A stretch of DNA of 64,000 nt from Bradyrhizobium sp. CB3481 (GTDB lineage Bacteria > Pseudomonadota > Alphaproteobacteria > Rhizobiales > Xanthobacteraceae): NCBI RefSeq assembly GCF_029714305.1, contig NZ_CP121647.1, positions 2,748,501 to 2,812,500 of the forward strand, read 5' to 3'. Of this stretch, positions 1 through 8,960 are shown piece after piece. The translations under genes and the position numbers were made by a program. The notes below the pieces were generated by a model. The model was not told where the DNA came from. It ran no database searches and saw nothing but the letters and a program-made list of their open reading frames with translations. Position 1 is the first letter of the stretch; the number at the start of each line of letters is the position of its first letter.

Positions 1-1
1 C

Positions 2-1222
2 CCGCGGACCGACGATCCGGCGCGGCTGCTGTTCCGTCCGCTCGAGCCATTTCTGGTCGAAAGCAACTTTCCAATCCGGGCCGGGCAGATCAGGCGCACC
101 TCGCTGGTGCCGGTCTGGCAGTGGCTCAGCCGCGATGGCGCGCCCACGGCGGCCGCGGCCTTCGAGGCCGCGCTCGCCGGCATCAGGCAGAGCGACTCGA
201 CCGCCGGCCTTGAAGCCGCGACCCGCAAGTTCCAGCTCGCCGCCGCCGAGGCCATCGCGCAGGTCGCTACCCCCGCGCAGGGCGACGACCGGCAGCGCGT
301 GCTCTCCCGGATCGGTCCACCGAATGTTGTCGAGGATCTGCTCTCGATCGGCGCGGTGCTGCGGGCCCGCGAGGCGATGGAGGTGCTCGGCAGCAAGCTT
401 CCCGGCCAGATGCGGGCGTTGACGCCCTCCCAGCTCGAGACCGTGACCGCGGCGCTCAACGTCCCTTCGTTGCAGACGCCGCAATTGCTGCCGTTCGCGC
501 TATCGCTGATCATGCAGCGCCTGGCCTCGCCATGGCAGATCATCCGTCTCGCGATCAAGATGGCGGCATCCGACGACGAGATTCGCGTGGCTGCCACGCC
601 CTATGGCGTTGCCGTCACCATCGCGCTGCACGATCTCTCGTTCCTCACCGCCTGTCTGCGCACAGACATCAGGCGCAGTCATTTCACCAATGTCGGCGAC
701 CACCTGAAAATCCTGCATGACGGCGTGCGCGGGCTGCGGACCGAGCTCGACCTGCGCAACGATTCCGCCTGGGGCCGCCAGCTCACATCGATCCGCGCCG
801 ACATTTCCAATTCGCTGCAGTCGGAAATCGAGAGCGTGCCCGGCCGGGTCCGCCGCCTGCTGCGGCAACGCGCCGACAAGGATATTGCTTCCGCACCCAA
901 GATCGATACCGCGGAGGTCGAGGAGATCGCCGCCCTGATCGACTTCGTCGCGGTGTGCCGCACCTATGCCAGTGAGCTGGCCATCAACGAGGTGACGCTG
1001 CGGACCTACTCCGATCTCCAGCATTACGTCGAGCATTCCACGGAGAGCCTGGTGCAGGCGCTGCGCGGCGGCGATGCCAAGGCGCGCGCTTACCGGCAGA
1101 TGCAGGCCAAGGCAGCGATACGCTTCTGCGAAATCCTGTTCGGCCACGACTATGCGTCGCTGATGAACCGGGCGGCCGAAAATGCCGTGACCGGCGAGCG
1201 CAAGACCACCAAGGCCGGCTAG
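2..1222 (+). CDS. Conserved hypothetical protein, 5' end outside the window
   Basis: The reading frame is open from base 2 to the stop at 1222 (406 codons visible). It stays open upstream of the first possible GTG at 107, and the upstream translation reads smoothly (RLLFRPLEPFLVESNFPIRA), so the true start is probably outside the window. I see no signal peptide or membrane segment in the visible part. It is soluble, Leu/Ala-rich and probably mostly helical, with many charged helices from residue 230 onward. I recognise no domain or catalytic motif. It precedes the cytochrome c maturation genes on the same strand by about 160 bases, but nothing shows that it shares their function. Confidence 0.75.
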   Translation, partial: PRTDDPARLLFRPLEPFLVESNFPIRAGQIRRTSLVPVWQWLSRDGAPTAAAAFEAALAGIRQSDSTAGLEAATRKFQLAAAEAIAQVATPAQGDDRQRVLSRIGPPNVVEDLLSIGAVLRAREAMEVLGSKLPGQMRALTPSQLETVTAALNVPSLQTPQLLPFALSLIMQRLASPWQIIRLAIKMAASDDEIRVAATPYGVAVTIALHDLSFLTACLRTDIRRSHFTNVGDHLKILHDGVRGLRTELDLRNDSAWGRQLTSIRADISNSLQSEIESVPGRVRRLLRQRADKDIASAPKIDTAEVEEIAALIDFVAVCRTYASELAINEVTLRTYSDLQHYVEHSTESLVQALRGGDAKARAYRQMQAKAAIRFCEILFGHDYASLMNRAAENAVTGERKTTKAG

Positions 1223-1382
1223 GCCCGAAGTTTCACCGAATTTACCCGCCGGCCTGACCCGGGAGTCTTCCCGAGGCGTGATCAATATTGCGCAATGTCA
1301 ATTGCCGGGCTTGCCGCCCGTGGTGTAAAGCGGCGCATTGGCGGCTCGCCTGGGCTGCCGTTCCGCCTCCGGGAACCGCTTG

Positions 1383-2486
1383 ATGACGCTGTGGTTTGTG
1401 TTCGCGCTGATGACGGTCGCGGCGATCTTTGCCGTGCTATGGCCGTTGAGTCGCGGCGCCTCCGCGCCTGATGGTGGCAATGAGGCGGCTGTCTACAAGG
1501 ATCAGCTCGATGAGGTCGAGCGTGACGCGGCTGCCGGGCTGATCGGCGTGGCCGAAGCGGAAGCCGCGCGCATCGAAATCGGCCGCCGCCTGCTCGCCGC
1601 CGCCGACAGCCAGCGCGAGCTGCCGTCGCGCGCGAAGCTTGGCCTGCGCCGTGCCTCGGCGGTCGCGGCGCTGATCGGGCTGCCCATCGCGGCGGTGACG
1701 TTCTATCTGTCGCTGGGTTCGCCGTATCTTGGGGATTTTCCGCTGGCCGCGCGCACCCGCACCGCCGACGCCAACCAGCCGATCGAGAACATGGTGGCGC
1801 AGGTCGAAGCGCATCTGGAAAAGAACCCGACCGACGGCCGCGGCTGGACCGTGCTGGCGCCGGTGCTGGCGCGGCTCGGCCGGTTCGACGATGCCGTGCG
1901 GGCCTATCGCAACGCCATCGCCTATGCCGGCGACAGCGCGGACCGCCGCTCCGACCTCGGCGAGGCCATGGCGGGCGCCGCCGGGGGCGTCGTCACCGCC
2001 GACGCCAAGGCCGAATTCGAACGCGCGGTGGCGCAAAACGCCGACGAGCCCAAGGCCAACTACTTCCTCGGGCTCGCCGCCGAACAGGACGGCCGCCCGG
2101 CGGACGCGGCCGCGATCTGGCAAGGCATGCTCGCCAAGGCGCCAGCCGACGCGCCGTGGCGACCGTTGCTCCAGTCCGCCCTGACAAGGGTCGGCGCCCC
2201 GGCCGCGCCGGCGGTCTCTAGCGATGTGATGGCCGCCGCCAAGGACATGAATGAGGACGACCGTAACGCGATGATCCGCGGCATGGTCGACCGCCTCGCC
2301 ACGCGGCTGAAGCAGAACGGCGACGACGTCGAGGGATGGTTGCGGCTGGTGCGGGCCTATGTCGTGATGGGGGAACGCGACAAGGCGGTGAGCGCGCAAA
2401 CGCAAGCGCGTCAGGCGGTTGCGGGCGACGCGGAACGCTTGCGGCAGCTCAATGACGGCCTGAAGAAACTTGGGCTGGATGGATGA
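1383..2486 (+). CDS. ccmI: Cytochrome c maturation protein CcmI (CycH)
   Basis: Apocytochrome c chaperone of system I cytochrome c maturation; it holds the apoprotein C-terminus in the periplasm for the CcmF/CcmH heme ligation complex. The 367-residue product has a first membrane segment at residues 2-22 (start MTLWFVFALMTVAAIF), a cytoplasmic loop rich in Glu/Arg, a second membrane segment near 95-115, and a periplasmic part with TPR-like helices, including a NPTDGRGWTVLAPVLARLGR unit. The frame extends 15 codons upstream to 1338, but the ATG at 1383 places the first membrane segment at the N-terminus as in the family, so I chose it. It is first of four genes ordered ccmI-E-F-H, as in Bradyrhizobium cycHJKL. 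Confidence 0.93.
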   Translation: MTLWFVFALMTVAAIFAVLWPLSRGASAPDGGNEAAVYKDQLDEVERDAAAGLIGVAEAEAARIEIGRRLLAAADSQRELPSRAKLGLRRASAVAALIGLPIAAVTFYLSLGSPYLGDFPLAARTRTADANQPIENMVAQVEAHLEKNPTDGRGWTVLAPVLARLGRFDDAVRAYRNAIAYAGDSADRRSDLGEAMAGAAGGVVTADAKAEFERAVAQNADEPKANYFLGLAAEQDGRPADAAAIWQGMLAKAPADAPWRPLLQSALTRVGAPAAPAVSSDVMAAAKDMNEDDRNAMIRGMVDRLATRLKQNGDDVEGWLRLVRAYVVMGERDKAVSAQTQARQAVAGDAERLRQLNDGLKKLGLDG

Positions 2487-2526
2487 GCAGGGCGGCAGCA
2501 CAAATAACGGAACGTAGGGAACAGAA

Positions 2527-3036
2527 ATGACGCGCAAGCAACGGCGTTTGACCATGATCGGCGGCTCGCTCGCGGTGCTCGCGATTGCGGCGGCACTGGT
2601 CTTGAATGCCATGCGCGATTCCATCGTGTTCTTTTCCACGCCGACCATGGCGGCCGAAAAGCACATTCCGGCCGGCAAGCGGTTCCGCCTCGGCGGCCTG
2701 GTGCAGCCGGGCTCGCTGGTGAAGGGCGACAATCTCGCCGTGAATTTCTCCATCGCTGACGGCAGCGCCACGCTGCCGGTCGCCTACAAGGGAATTCTGC
2801 CGGACCTGTTCCGCGAAGGGCAGGGCGTCGTCGCCGAGGGCGCACTGGATGCCTCCGGCGTGTTCAAGGCCGACACGGTGCTCGCCAAGCATGACGAGAC
2901 CTACATGCCCAAGGATGTCGCCGATGCCCTGAAGAAGCAGGGCCACTGGAAGGACGATTACGCCAAGCCGGGCACGCCGGGGGCGCAGGCCCAAGGAACG
3001 CCCCAAGCGACACCTCAAGGGGGAACGACGAAGTGA
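2527..3036 (+). CDS. ccmE: Heme chaperone CcmE (CycJ)
   Basis: Periplasmic heme chaperone, anchored in the inner membrane, that binds heme covalently and passes it to the CcmF/H ligation complex. The 169-residue product has one N-terminal membrane anchor (residues 10-28), an OB-fold beta-barrel, and the heme-binding motif HDETY with His122 and Tyr126, followed by a flexible tail rich in Gly, Gln and Pro. The first base of the next gene's GTG lies just inside this gene, giving a 4-base GTGA overlap and suggesting translational coupling. A GAACAG stretch stands just ahead of the ATG. Confidence 0.96.
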   Translation: MTRKQRRLTMIGGSLAVLAIAAALVLNAMRDSIVFFSTPTMAAEKHIPAGKRFRLGGLVQPGSLVKGDNLAVNFSIADGSATLPVAYKGILPDLFREGQGVVAEGALDASGVFKADTVLAKHDETYMPKDVADALKKQGHWKDDYAKPGTPGAQAQGTPQATPQGGTTK

Positions 3037-5015
3037 TCGCAGAAGCCGGGCATTACGCGCTGGTGCTGGCGCTCGCGCTGGCGCTGATCCAGTCCATCGT
3101 GCCGATGCTGGGCGCGCGCTGGGGCGATCATGCCTTGATGAACGTGGCGCGCTCGACAGCGCTCGCGCAATTGCTGTTCGTCGGCGCGTCGTTCACGGCG
3201 CTGACGATGCTGCACGTCGTCTCGGATTTTTCCGTCGCCAACGTGTTCGAGAACTCGCACTCGATGAAGCCGCTGCTCTACAAGATCACCGGCGTGTGGG
3301 GTAATCACGAAGGCTCGATGCTGCTGTGGGTATTGATCCTGGCGCTGTTCGGCGGCCTGGTCGCCGCGTTCGGCAACAATCTGCCGCTGTCGCTGCGGGC
3401 CCATGTGCTGGCAGTGCAGGGCTGGATCGCTGCTGCCTTCTATCTCTTCATCCTCGTCACCTCTAACCCCTTCCTGCGCATCGCAAGCCCGCCGATCGAG
3501 GGCCGCGACCTCAATCCGGTGCTGCAGGATATTGGGCTCGCGGTGCATCCGCCGATGCTCTATCTCGGCTACGTCGGCTTCTCGATCTCGTTCTCGTTCG
3601 CCGTCGCCGCCCTGATCGAAGGCCGTATCGACGCCGCCTGGGCGCGCTGGGTGCGGCCGTGGACGCTGATGGCATGGATCTTCCTCACGCTCGGCATCGC
3701 CATGGGCTCCTACTGGGCCTATTACGAGCTCGGCTGGGGCGGCTGGTGGTTCTGGGACCCCGTTGAAAACGCGTCGCTGATGCCCTGGCTCGCCGGCACC
3801 GCGCTGCTCCATTCCGCTGTTGTGATGGAGAAGCGCAACGCGCTGAAGGTCTGGACCATCCTGCTGTCGATCCTGACCTTCTCGCTGTCGCTGCTTGGCA
3901 CCTTCCTGGTGCGCTCGGGCGTGCTCACCTCGGTGCACGCATTCGCGACCGATCCGGCGCGCGGCGTCTTCATCCTGCTGATCCTCTGTCTCTTCATCGG
4001 TGGCAGCCTGTCGCTTTATGCTTTCCGCGCATCGACGCTGAAGCAGGGCGGGTTGTTCGCGCCGATTTCGCGCGAAGGCGCGCTGGTGCTCAACAACCTC
4101 TTTCTCACCTCGGCCTGTGCCACCGTGTTCATCGGAACGCTGTATCCGCTGGCGCTGGAGGTTTTGACCGGCGACAAGATTTCCGTCGGCGCGCCGTTCT
4201 TCAACCTGACCTTCGGCCCGCTGTTTGTGCCCTTGCTGCTCGCGGTGCCGTTCGGTCCGCTGCTGGCATGGAAGCGTGGCGATCTCTTGGGCGCGGCACA
4301 GCGGCTGACGGCGGCCGGCATCGCCGCGCTGGTCGCCATTGCGGTGCTGTTGGCGTGGACCCAGGGCGGCGCCACGCTCGCGCCGCTCGCGATCGGGCTT
4401 GCAATATTCGTGATCGGCGGCGCCGTCAGCGACCTTGCCGAGCGCATGGCGTTGTTCCGCGTTCCCCTTGGAATCGCACTGCGCCGCGGGCGCGGCTTGC
4501 CGCGCGCGACCTGGGGCACGGCGTTCGCGCATGCCGGCCTCGGCGTTGCCCTGATCGGCGTGGTCTGCGAAACCACCTGGAATAGCGAATATATCGGCAC
4601 GATGAAGGTGGATAGCGTTGCGAGCGTCGCCGGCTATCAGCTGAAGCTCGACGGCATCACGCAGCGGCAGGGGCCGAATTTCCGCGAGATGATCGCGCAG
4701 TTCACCGTTAGCCGCGACGGTGAAACGCTGCAGGTGATGACGCCGTCAAAGCGCAACTTCACCACGCGCGGCGCCTCGACCACCGAGGCGGCGCTACTGA
4801 CCCGCGGCGCCAGCCAGCTCTATGTTTCGCTCGGCGACACCAATGCCGAAGGCGCGATCGCGGTCCGCATTTATCACAAGCCGCTGGTGCTGCTGATCTG
4901 GTGGGGGCCGGTGCTGATGGCGTTCGGCGGCGTGCTGTCGCTGTCCGACCGCCGCCTGCGCGTCGGCGCGCCGAAGCCTGCCAAGGCGGCCCGCGCGCTG
5001 CAGCCGGCGGAGTGA
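3033..5015 (+). CDS. ccmF: Heme lyase subunit CcmF (CycK)
   Basis: Polytopic inner-membrane heme-handling protein that, with CcmH and CcmI, ligates heme to the CXXCH motifs of apocytochrome c. The 660 residues hold about 13-15 membrane segments. The tryptophan-rich periplasmic WWD signature is intact ([19 protein letters not shown], residues about 234-252), as are conserved His residues in the flanking loops, and a periplasmic domain sits near the C-terminus. The start is GTG, with AAGGGGG upstream and a 4-base overlap with ccmE. Full length for the family. Confidence 0.96.
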   Translation: MIAEAGHYALVLALALALIQSIVPMLGARWGDHALMNVARSTALAQLLFVGASFTALTMLHVVSDFSVANVFENSHSMKPLLYKITGVWGNHEGSMLLWVLILALFGGLVAAFGNNLPLSLRAHVLAVQGWIAAAFYLFILVTSNPFLRIASPPIEGRDLNPVLQDIGLAVHPPMLYLGYVGFSISFSFAVAALIEGRIDAAWARWVRPWTLMAWIFLTLGIAMGSYWAYYELGWGGWWFWDPVENASLMPWLAGTALLHSAVVMEKRNALKVWTILLSILTFSLSLLGTFLVRSGVLTSVHAFATDPARGVFILLILCLFIGGSLSLYAFRASTLKQGGLFAPISREGALVLNNLFLTSACATVFIGTLYPLALEVLTGDKISVGAPFFNLTFGPLFVPLLLAVPFGPLLAWKRGDLLGAAQRLTAAGIAALVAIAVLLAWTQGGATLAPLAIGLAIFVIGGAVSDLAERMALFRVPLGIALRRGRGLPRATWGTAFAHAGLGVALIGVVCETTWNSEYIGTMKVDSVASVAGYQLKLDGITQRQGPNFREMIAQFTVSRDGETLQVMTPSKRNFTTRGASTTEAALLTRGASQLYVSLGDTNAEGAIAVRIYHKPLVLLIWWGPVLMAFGGVLSLSDRRLRVGAPKPAKAARALQPAE

Positions 5016-5019
5016 GCCC

Positions 5020-5517
5020 GTGAAGAAGCTTCTCGCCAGCTTCTTTGTTGCCGCCCTGCTGTCGGCCGCGCCGGCCGCTTACGCCGTGCAGCCCGACGAG
5101 ATCATGGCCGATCCGGCGAAGGAGGCCCGCGCGCGCGATCTGTCGCGCGAGTTGCGCTGCATGGTGTGTCAGAACCAGTCGATCGACGATTCCGACGCGC
5201 CGCTGGCGCGTGACCTGCGGCTTCTGGTGCGCGAGCGGATCGCATCCGGCGACAGCGACAGGCAGGTGATCGATTTCCTGGTCGCGCGCTACGGCGAGTT
5301 CGTGCTGCTCAAGCCGCGCTTTTCGCCGCACACGCTGTTGCTGTGGCTATTGCCGCCGCTTGCCTTGGTCGGCGGCGGACTGGCGCTCTGGTACTACAGC
5401 CGACGCCGTCCGGCCCCCGGCAGCGCCGCCGATCCGTCGCTGCGGGATCTCACCGAGGAGGAAGAGGAGAGGCTGGAGCGCCTGCTCGCGGCTGATGCAG
5501 CGGACAAGAAGGCCTGA
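5020..5517 (+). CDS. ccmH: Cytochrome c maturation protein CcmH (CycL)
   Basis: Thiol-disulfide component that reduces the apocytochrome c heme-binding cysteines before heme attachment. The 165-residue product has a signal peptide (residues 1-22), the [10 protein letters not shown] motif with Cys47 and Cys50, a periplasmic three-helix domain, one membrane segment near 108-127 and a charged cytoplasmic tail. The start is GTG, 4 bases after the ccmF stop, so it belongs to the same transcript. It is the short CcmH type; the TPR half that is fused to it in enteric bacteria is the separate ccmI here. Confidence 0.95.
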   Translation: MKKLLASFFVAALLSAAPAAYAVQPDEIMADPAKEARARDLSRELRCMVCQNQSIDDSDAPLARDLRLLVRERIASGDSDRQVIDFLVARYGEFVLLKPRFSPHTLLLWLLPPLALVGGGLALWYYSRRRPAPGSAADPSLRDLTEEEEERLERLLAADAADKKA

Positions 5518-5592
5518 GCCGCGCATTGCAAGCCGACCGGTTTCCGCTATGACATTCCGCTGCAAAACAATCAACGCAGGGGGAAATCGGAC

Positions 5593-6114
5593 ATGGCCTT
5601 TTCACTCTACGACGCCACCGTGGCGAATTATCTGCAGACCCTCGGCGCGGTCAGCGGCTTCCTCGAACGTGGCCTCAAGCATTTCCAGGACAACAACATC
5701 GATCCGGAAACGATGGTGGAGGCGCGGCTTGCGCCTGACATGTTGCCGCTGCGCTTCCAGATCATCTCCGTCGCCCAGCATTCCCGCGGCGCCATCGAGG
5801 GCGTGCAAAGCGGTGAGTTTCGTCCGCCCGCGTCGAAGACGCCGTATGACTACGCCGGACTGCAGGGCCTGGTGACGCAAGCCCGCGAAGCCTTGTCGGC
5901 GTGGACGCCGGCAGCGGTCAACGCGCTCGGCGGCCGCGATGTCGTCTTCCACGTCGGTGACCGGCAATTGCCGTTCACGGCGGAGGATTTCCTGATGTCG
6001 TTCTCGCTGCCGAATTTCTATTTCCACGCCACCACCGCCTACGACATCCTGCGCACCAACGGCGTGCCGCTCGGCAAGCGGGATTTCATGGGCCGGCTGA
6101 AACTGAAGAGCTGA
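5593..6114 (+). CDS. DUF1993 family protein
   Basis: A 173-residue soluble protein beginning MAFSLYDATVANYLQTL and ending in a conserved SLPNFYFHATTAYDILR segment; this is the layout I know for DUF1993, a helical family resembling the DinB/four-helix-bundle fold. The function is unknown. An AGGGGGAAA ribosome-binding site stands ahead of the ATG. It follows ccmH by 75 bases on the same strand and may be read from the same transcript, but that is only spacing. Confidence 0.85.
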   Translation: MAFSLYDATVANYLQTLGAVSGFLERGLKHFQDNNIDPETMVEARLAPDMLPLRFQIISVAQHSRGAIEGVQSGEFRPPASKTPYDYAGLQGLVTQAREALSAWTPAAVNALGGRDVVFHVGDRQLPFTAEDFLMSFSLPNFYFHATTAYDILRTNGVPLGKRDFMGRLKLKS

Positions 6115-6410
6115 AATTCGGAACAAGCGAACCATCAAATTGCCTGTCCGGCGGGCCCTGCGAAAGGGACCGGCTATGCTTTCCGGCGTTCAGATCGAGG
6201 GCTATTCTGCCCGCGACGGCTGTTTTTCAGCTAGCACTAAGCCATTGATTGCCTGCGCTATTCTGCCGCACGGCGAAACCGCCGCATTACAAAAGTTTAA
6301 TTCCCCAGCCAGCGGACGGTAAGGCGGCAAACACCATCTTCAGACCTATCAGGTGCCTAGCCCCCCGCACCGTTCAACAATGAAGAATTCAGGCTCTGGA
6401 GATTTCAAGA
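6115..6410. other. Intergenic region upstream of degP
   Basis: A 296-base gap between the DUF1993 gene and degP that probably holds the degP promoter. A 60-codon plus-strand frame (6140-6322) lies here but has no convincing ribosome-binding site and reads as non-protein. A GGAG ribosome-binding site precedes the degP ATG. I found no sigma-32 or ECF promoter match that I would defend. Confidence 0.5.
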
Positions 6411-8006
6411 ATGACCGAACGTCCCGTCGATCTTTCCTCGCTACCGTCCCACGGCGCGCCGCGCCGCTCGCTGTTCTCCGCACGCAAATTCGCGCTGATG
6501 GCTTCCGTCGTCGCCGGCCTCGGTGCCGCCGTTTATGGCTTTGGCCCGCAGCAGGGCCCGGTCGACGTTTTCGCCAGCGCGGCGCATGCGCAGGTCAATA
6601 ACGAGGTCCGCAAGGTCGAGCGTCCGATCGGCTTTGCCGACATTGTCGAGCGCGTGAAGCCGTCGGTGATTTCGGTCAAGATCAACATCGCGGACAAGAG
6701 CAGCAAGGACGACAGCGCCAACAAGGACGAGGACTCGCCGTTCGCGCCGGGCTCGCCGATGGAGCGCTTCTTCCGTCGCTTCGGCGGGCCGGACGGCTTG
6801 CCGCCCGGCCTGCGCGGCGGACCGCGTGGCGGCCGTGGCCCGGTGACGGGGCAGGGCTCCGGCTTCTTCATCTCGCCTGACGGCTATGCCGTGACCAACA
6901 ACCACGTGGTCGACGGCGCCGACAAGGTCGAGGTGACGATGGACGACGGCAAGAACTACACCGCGAAGGTGATCGGCACCGATCCGCGCACCGATCTGGC
7001 GCTGATCAAGGTCGAAGGCCGCACCGATTTCCCGTTCGCCAAGCTGTCCGATAGCAAGCCGCGGATTGGCGACTGGGTGCTGGCGGTCGGTAACCCGTTC
7101 GGCCTCGGCGGCACCGTGACCGCCGGCATCGTCTCGGCGTCCGGCCGCGACATCGGCAACGGCCCCTATGACGACTTCATCCAGATCGACGCGCCCGTGA
7201 ACAAGGGTAACTCCGGCGGTCCGGCGTTCGATATCAACGGCGAAGTGATGGGCGTCAACACCGCAATCTATTCGCCGTCCGGCGGCAGCGTCGGCATCGC
7301 GTTCTCGATCCCGGCTTCCACGGTCAAGAATGTCGTCGCCCAGCTCAAGGACAAGGGCACGGTCAGCCGCGGGTGGATCGGTGTCCAGATCCAGCCAGTG
7401 ACCTCAGACATCGCGGACAGCCTCGGCATGAAGAAGGCGGAAGGCGCGCTGGTTGCGGAACCGCAGGCGAATGGCCCGGCGTCCAAGGCCGGCATCCAGT
7501 CCGGTGACGTCATCACCGGTGTCAACGGTACCCCGGTCAAGGATGCTAAGGAGCTCGCCCGCACCATCGGCGGTCTGCCGCCCGGCACAGCCGTGAAGCT
7601 CAACGTGCTGCAGAAGGGCCAGGAGAAGGTCTTCAACCTAACGCTCGGCCAGCTGCCGAATACGGTCGAGGCCAAGGCTGACAACGACAAGGAAGACCGC
7701 GGCGGAGCCACCAAGGGAACCGGCGTGCCGAAGCTCGGCCTGACGGTAGCCCCCGCCAACAGCGTGGCCGGCGCCGGCCGGGAAGGCGTCGTAGTGACCG
7801 AGGTCGACCCGAAGAGCGCGGCGGCCGAGCGCGGCTTCAAGGAAGGCGACGTCATTCTCGAGGTCGCCGGCAAGAGCGTCGCCACGGCAGGCGAGGTGCG
7901 CGAGGCGATCGACACCGCGCGGACCGAGAACAAGAACAGTGTTCTCATGCGCGTGAAGAGCGGCGGTTCGTCGCGCTTTGTCGCGGTGCCGCTGGCGAAG
8001 GGCTAA
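6411..8006 (+). CDS. degP: Periplasmic Do-family serine protease DegP/HtrA
   Basis: Periplasmic protease-chaperone that removes misfolded envelope proteins. The 531-residue product has a cytoplasmic N-terminus, a membrane/signal segment near residues 25-45 and AHA before the likely cleavage point. The trypsin-like domain has the complete triad His165 (TNNHVV), Asp195 (RTDLAL) and Ser268 (GNSGGP). Two PDZ domains follow (about 330-420 and 445-530). A Gly/Arg/Pro-rich linker precedes the catalytic core at about 120-145, in the loop region of Do proteases. Transcription probably stops at the hairpin at 8147-8184. The downstream two-component genes fit an envelope-stress neighbourhood, but regulation by them is inference. 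Confidence 0.95.
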   Translation: MTERPVDLSSLPSHGAPRRSLFSARKFALMASVVAGLGAAVYGFGPQQGPVDVFASAAHAQVNNEVRKVERPIGFADIVERVKPSVISVKINIADKSSKDDSANKDEDSPFAPGSPMERFFRRFGGPDGLPPGLRGGPRGGRGPVTGQGSGFFISPDGYAVTNNHVVDGADKVEVTMDDGKNYTAKVIGTDPRTDLALIKVEGRTDFPFAKLSDSKPRIGDWVLAVGNPFGLGGTVTAGIVSASGRDIGNGPYDDFIQIDAPVNKGNSGGPAFDINGEVMGVNTAIYSPSGGSVGIAFSIPASTVKNVVAQLKDKGTVSRGWIGVQIQPVTSDIADSLGMKKAEGALVAEPQANGPASKAGIQSGDVITGVNGTPVKDAKELARTIGGLPPGTAVKLNVLQKGQEKVFNLTLGQLPNTVEAKADNDKEDRGGATKGTGVPKLGLTVAPANSVAGAGREGVVVTEVDPKSAAAERGFKEGDVILEVAGKSVATAGEVREAIDTARTENKNSVLMRVKSGGSSRFVAVPLAKG

Positions 8007-8146
8007 ACGAGGACTAGATATCAGATGGAGGGTTTCGCCGGCATTAGTCGCCCCCGCCGACGTCTCCTTCCGGGGAGCGGGTCCCAAACTCGCTCCCTCT
8101 GGCAACCTTCCCTCGGAACACGCCCCCCTCCGTCGGAAGGCCCAAA

Positions 8147-8184
8147 GGGCGGTGAGGTCCCCCAGCTTCACCGCCCGCTTTTTT
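8147..8184 (+). terminator. Rho-independent terminator after degP
   Basis: A perfect 9-bp stem, GGGCGGTGA (8147-8155) with TCACCGCCC (8168-8176), and a 12-base loop, followed by GC and six T residues (8179-8184). It lies 140 bases after degP and ends before the response regulator, so the two are separate transcription units. The rest of the gap 8007-8258 shows no gene. Confidence 0.85.
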
Positions 8185-8258
8185 CACTTCAGCGAGAATG
8201 CGGCCGGCCGCCTTGCATGTGCAGGGCGGCCGCGCCATGGTGAGAGAAAGCCAATCCC

Positions 8259-8960
8259 GTGACCGCAACTGCCCCGCAAATGCGCCTGCTGATCATCGAA
8301 GACGATCGCGAGTCCGCCGACTATTTGGTCAAGGCGTTCCGTGAAGTCGGCCATGTCGCCGATCTCGCCAGCGATGGCGAGGAGGGCCTGTCGATGGCGG
8401 ATGGCGGTGATTACGATGTGCTGGTGGTGGACCGCATGCTGCCCAAGCGCGACGGTCTCTCCGTGATCGGCGCGCTGCGCGAGAAGGGCAACCGCACGCC
8501 GGTCTTGATCCTCTCCGCGCTCGGCCAGGTCGACGACCGCATCAAGGGCCTGCGTGCCGGCGGCGACGACTATCTGCCAAAACCCTATTCGTTCGCTGAG
8601 CTGCAGGCGCGTGTTGAGGTGCTGTCGCGCCGCAATGTCGGTCCGGCGGAAGAGACCACCTATCGTGTCGGCGATCTCGAACTCGACCGGCTCTCTCACC
8701 GTGTCGCTCGCGGCAAGGACGAGTTGACGCTGCAGCCGCGCGAGTTTCGCCTGCTCGAATATCTGATGAAGCATGCAGGGCAGGTGGTGACCCGCACCAT
8801 GCTGCTGGAAAACGTCTGGGATTATCATTTCGATCCGCAGACCAACGTCATCGACGTGCACATTTCGCGGCTGCGCTCCAAGATCGACAAGGGTTTTGAG
8901 CGGCCCTTGCTACACACGATCCGCGGCGCCGGATACATGATCCGTGACGGCCTTCGGTAA
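8259..8960 (+). CDS. OmpR/PhoB-family response regulator
   Basis: DNA-binding response regulator, partner of the kinase that overlaps it. The 233 residues contain a receiver domain (residues 8-122) with the acidic pair Asp15/Asp16, phospho-acceptor Asp58 (VVDRML) and Lys at the LPKPYS motif. A winged-helix domain (about 135-230) follows, with the typical RVARGKDELTLQPREFRLL and VIDVHISRLRSKID segments. The start is GTG with GAGAGAAAG upstream; an in-frame ATG at 8280 directly before LLIIEDD is an alternative. The pair followed by glnE recalls the PhoP/FeuP-like pair beside glnE in rhizobia, but the signal cannot be read from the sequence. Confidence 0.92.
   Translation: MTATAPQMRLLIIEDDRESADYLVKAFREVGHVADLASDGEEGLSMADGGDYDVLVVDRMLPKRDGLSVIGALREKGNRTPVLILSALGQVDDRIKGLRAGGDDYLPKPYSFAELQARVEVLSRRNVGPAEETTYRVGDLELDRLSHRVARGKDELTLQPREFRLLEYLMKHAGQVVTRTMLLENVWDYHFDPQTNVIDVHISRLRSKIDKGFERPLLHTIRGAGYMIRDGLR

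Noticed and set aside
1370..1400. GGAAC-N17-GTT match to the general stress sigma promoter
   Set aside because: It overlaps the ccmI start codon and is likely chance.
3015..4532. 505-codon minus-strand frame opposite ccmF
   Set aside because: Low-complexity Arg/Gln-rich translation with no domain, an antisense shadow of a clear gene in high-GC DNA.
6140..6322. 60-codon plus-strand frame upstream of degP
   Set aside because: No ribosome-binding site and no coherent composition; more likely promoter region.
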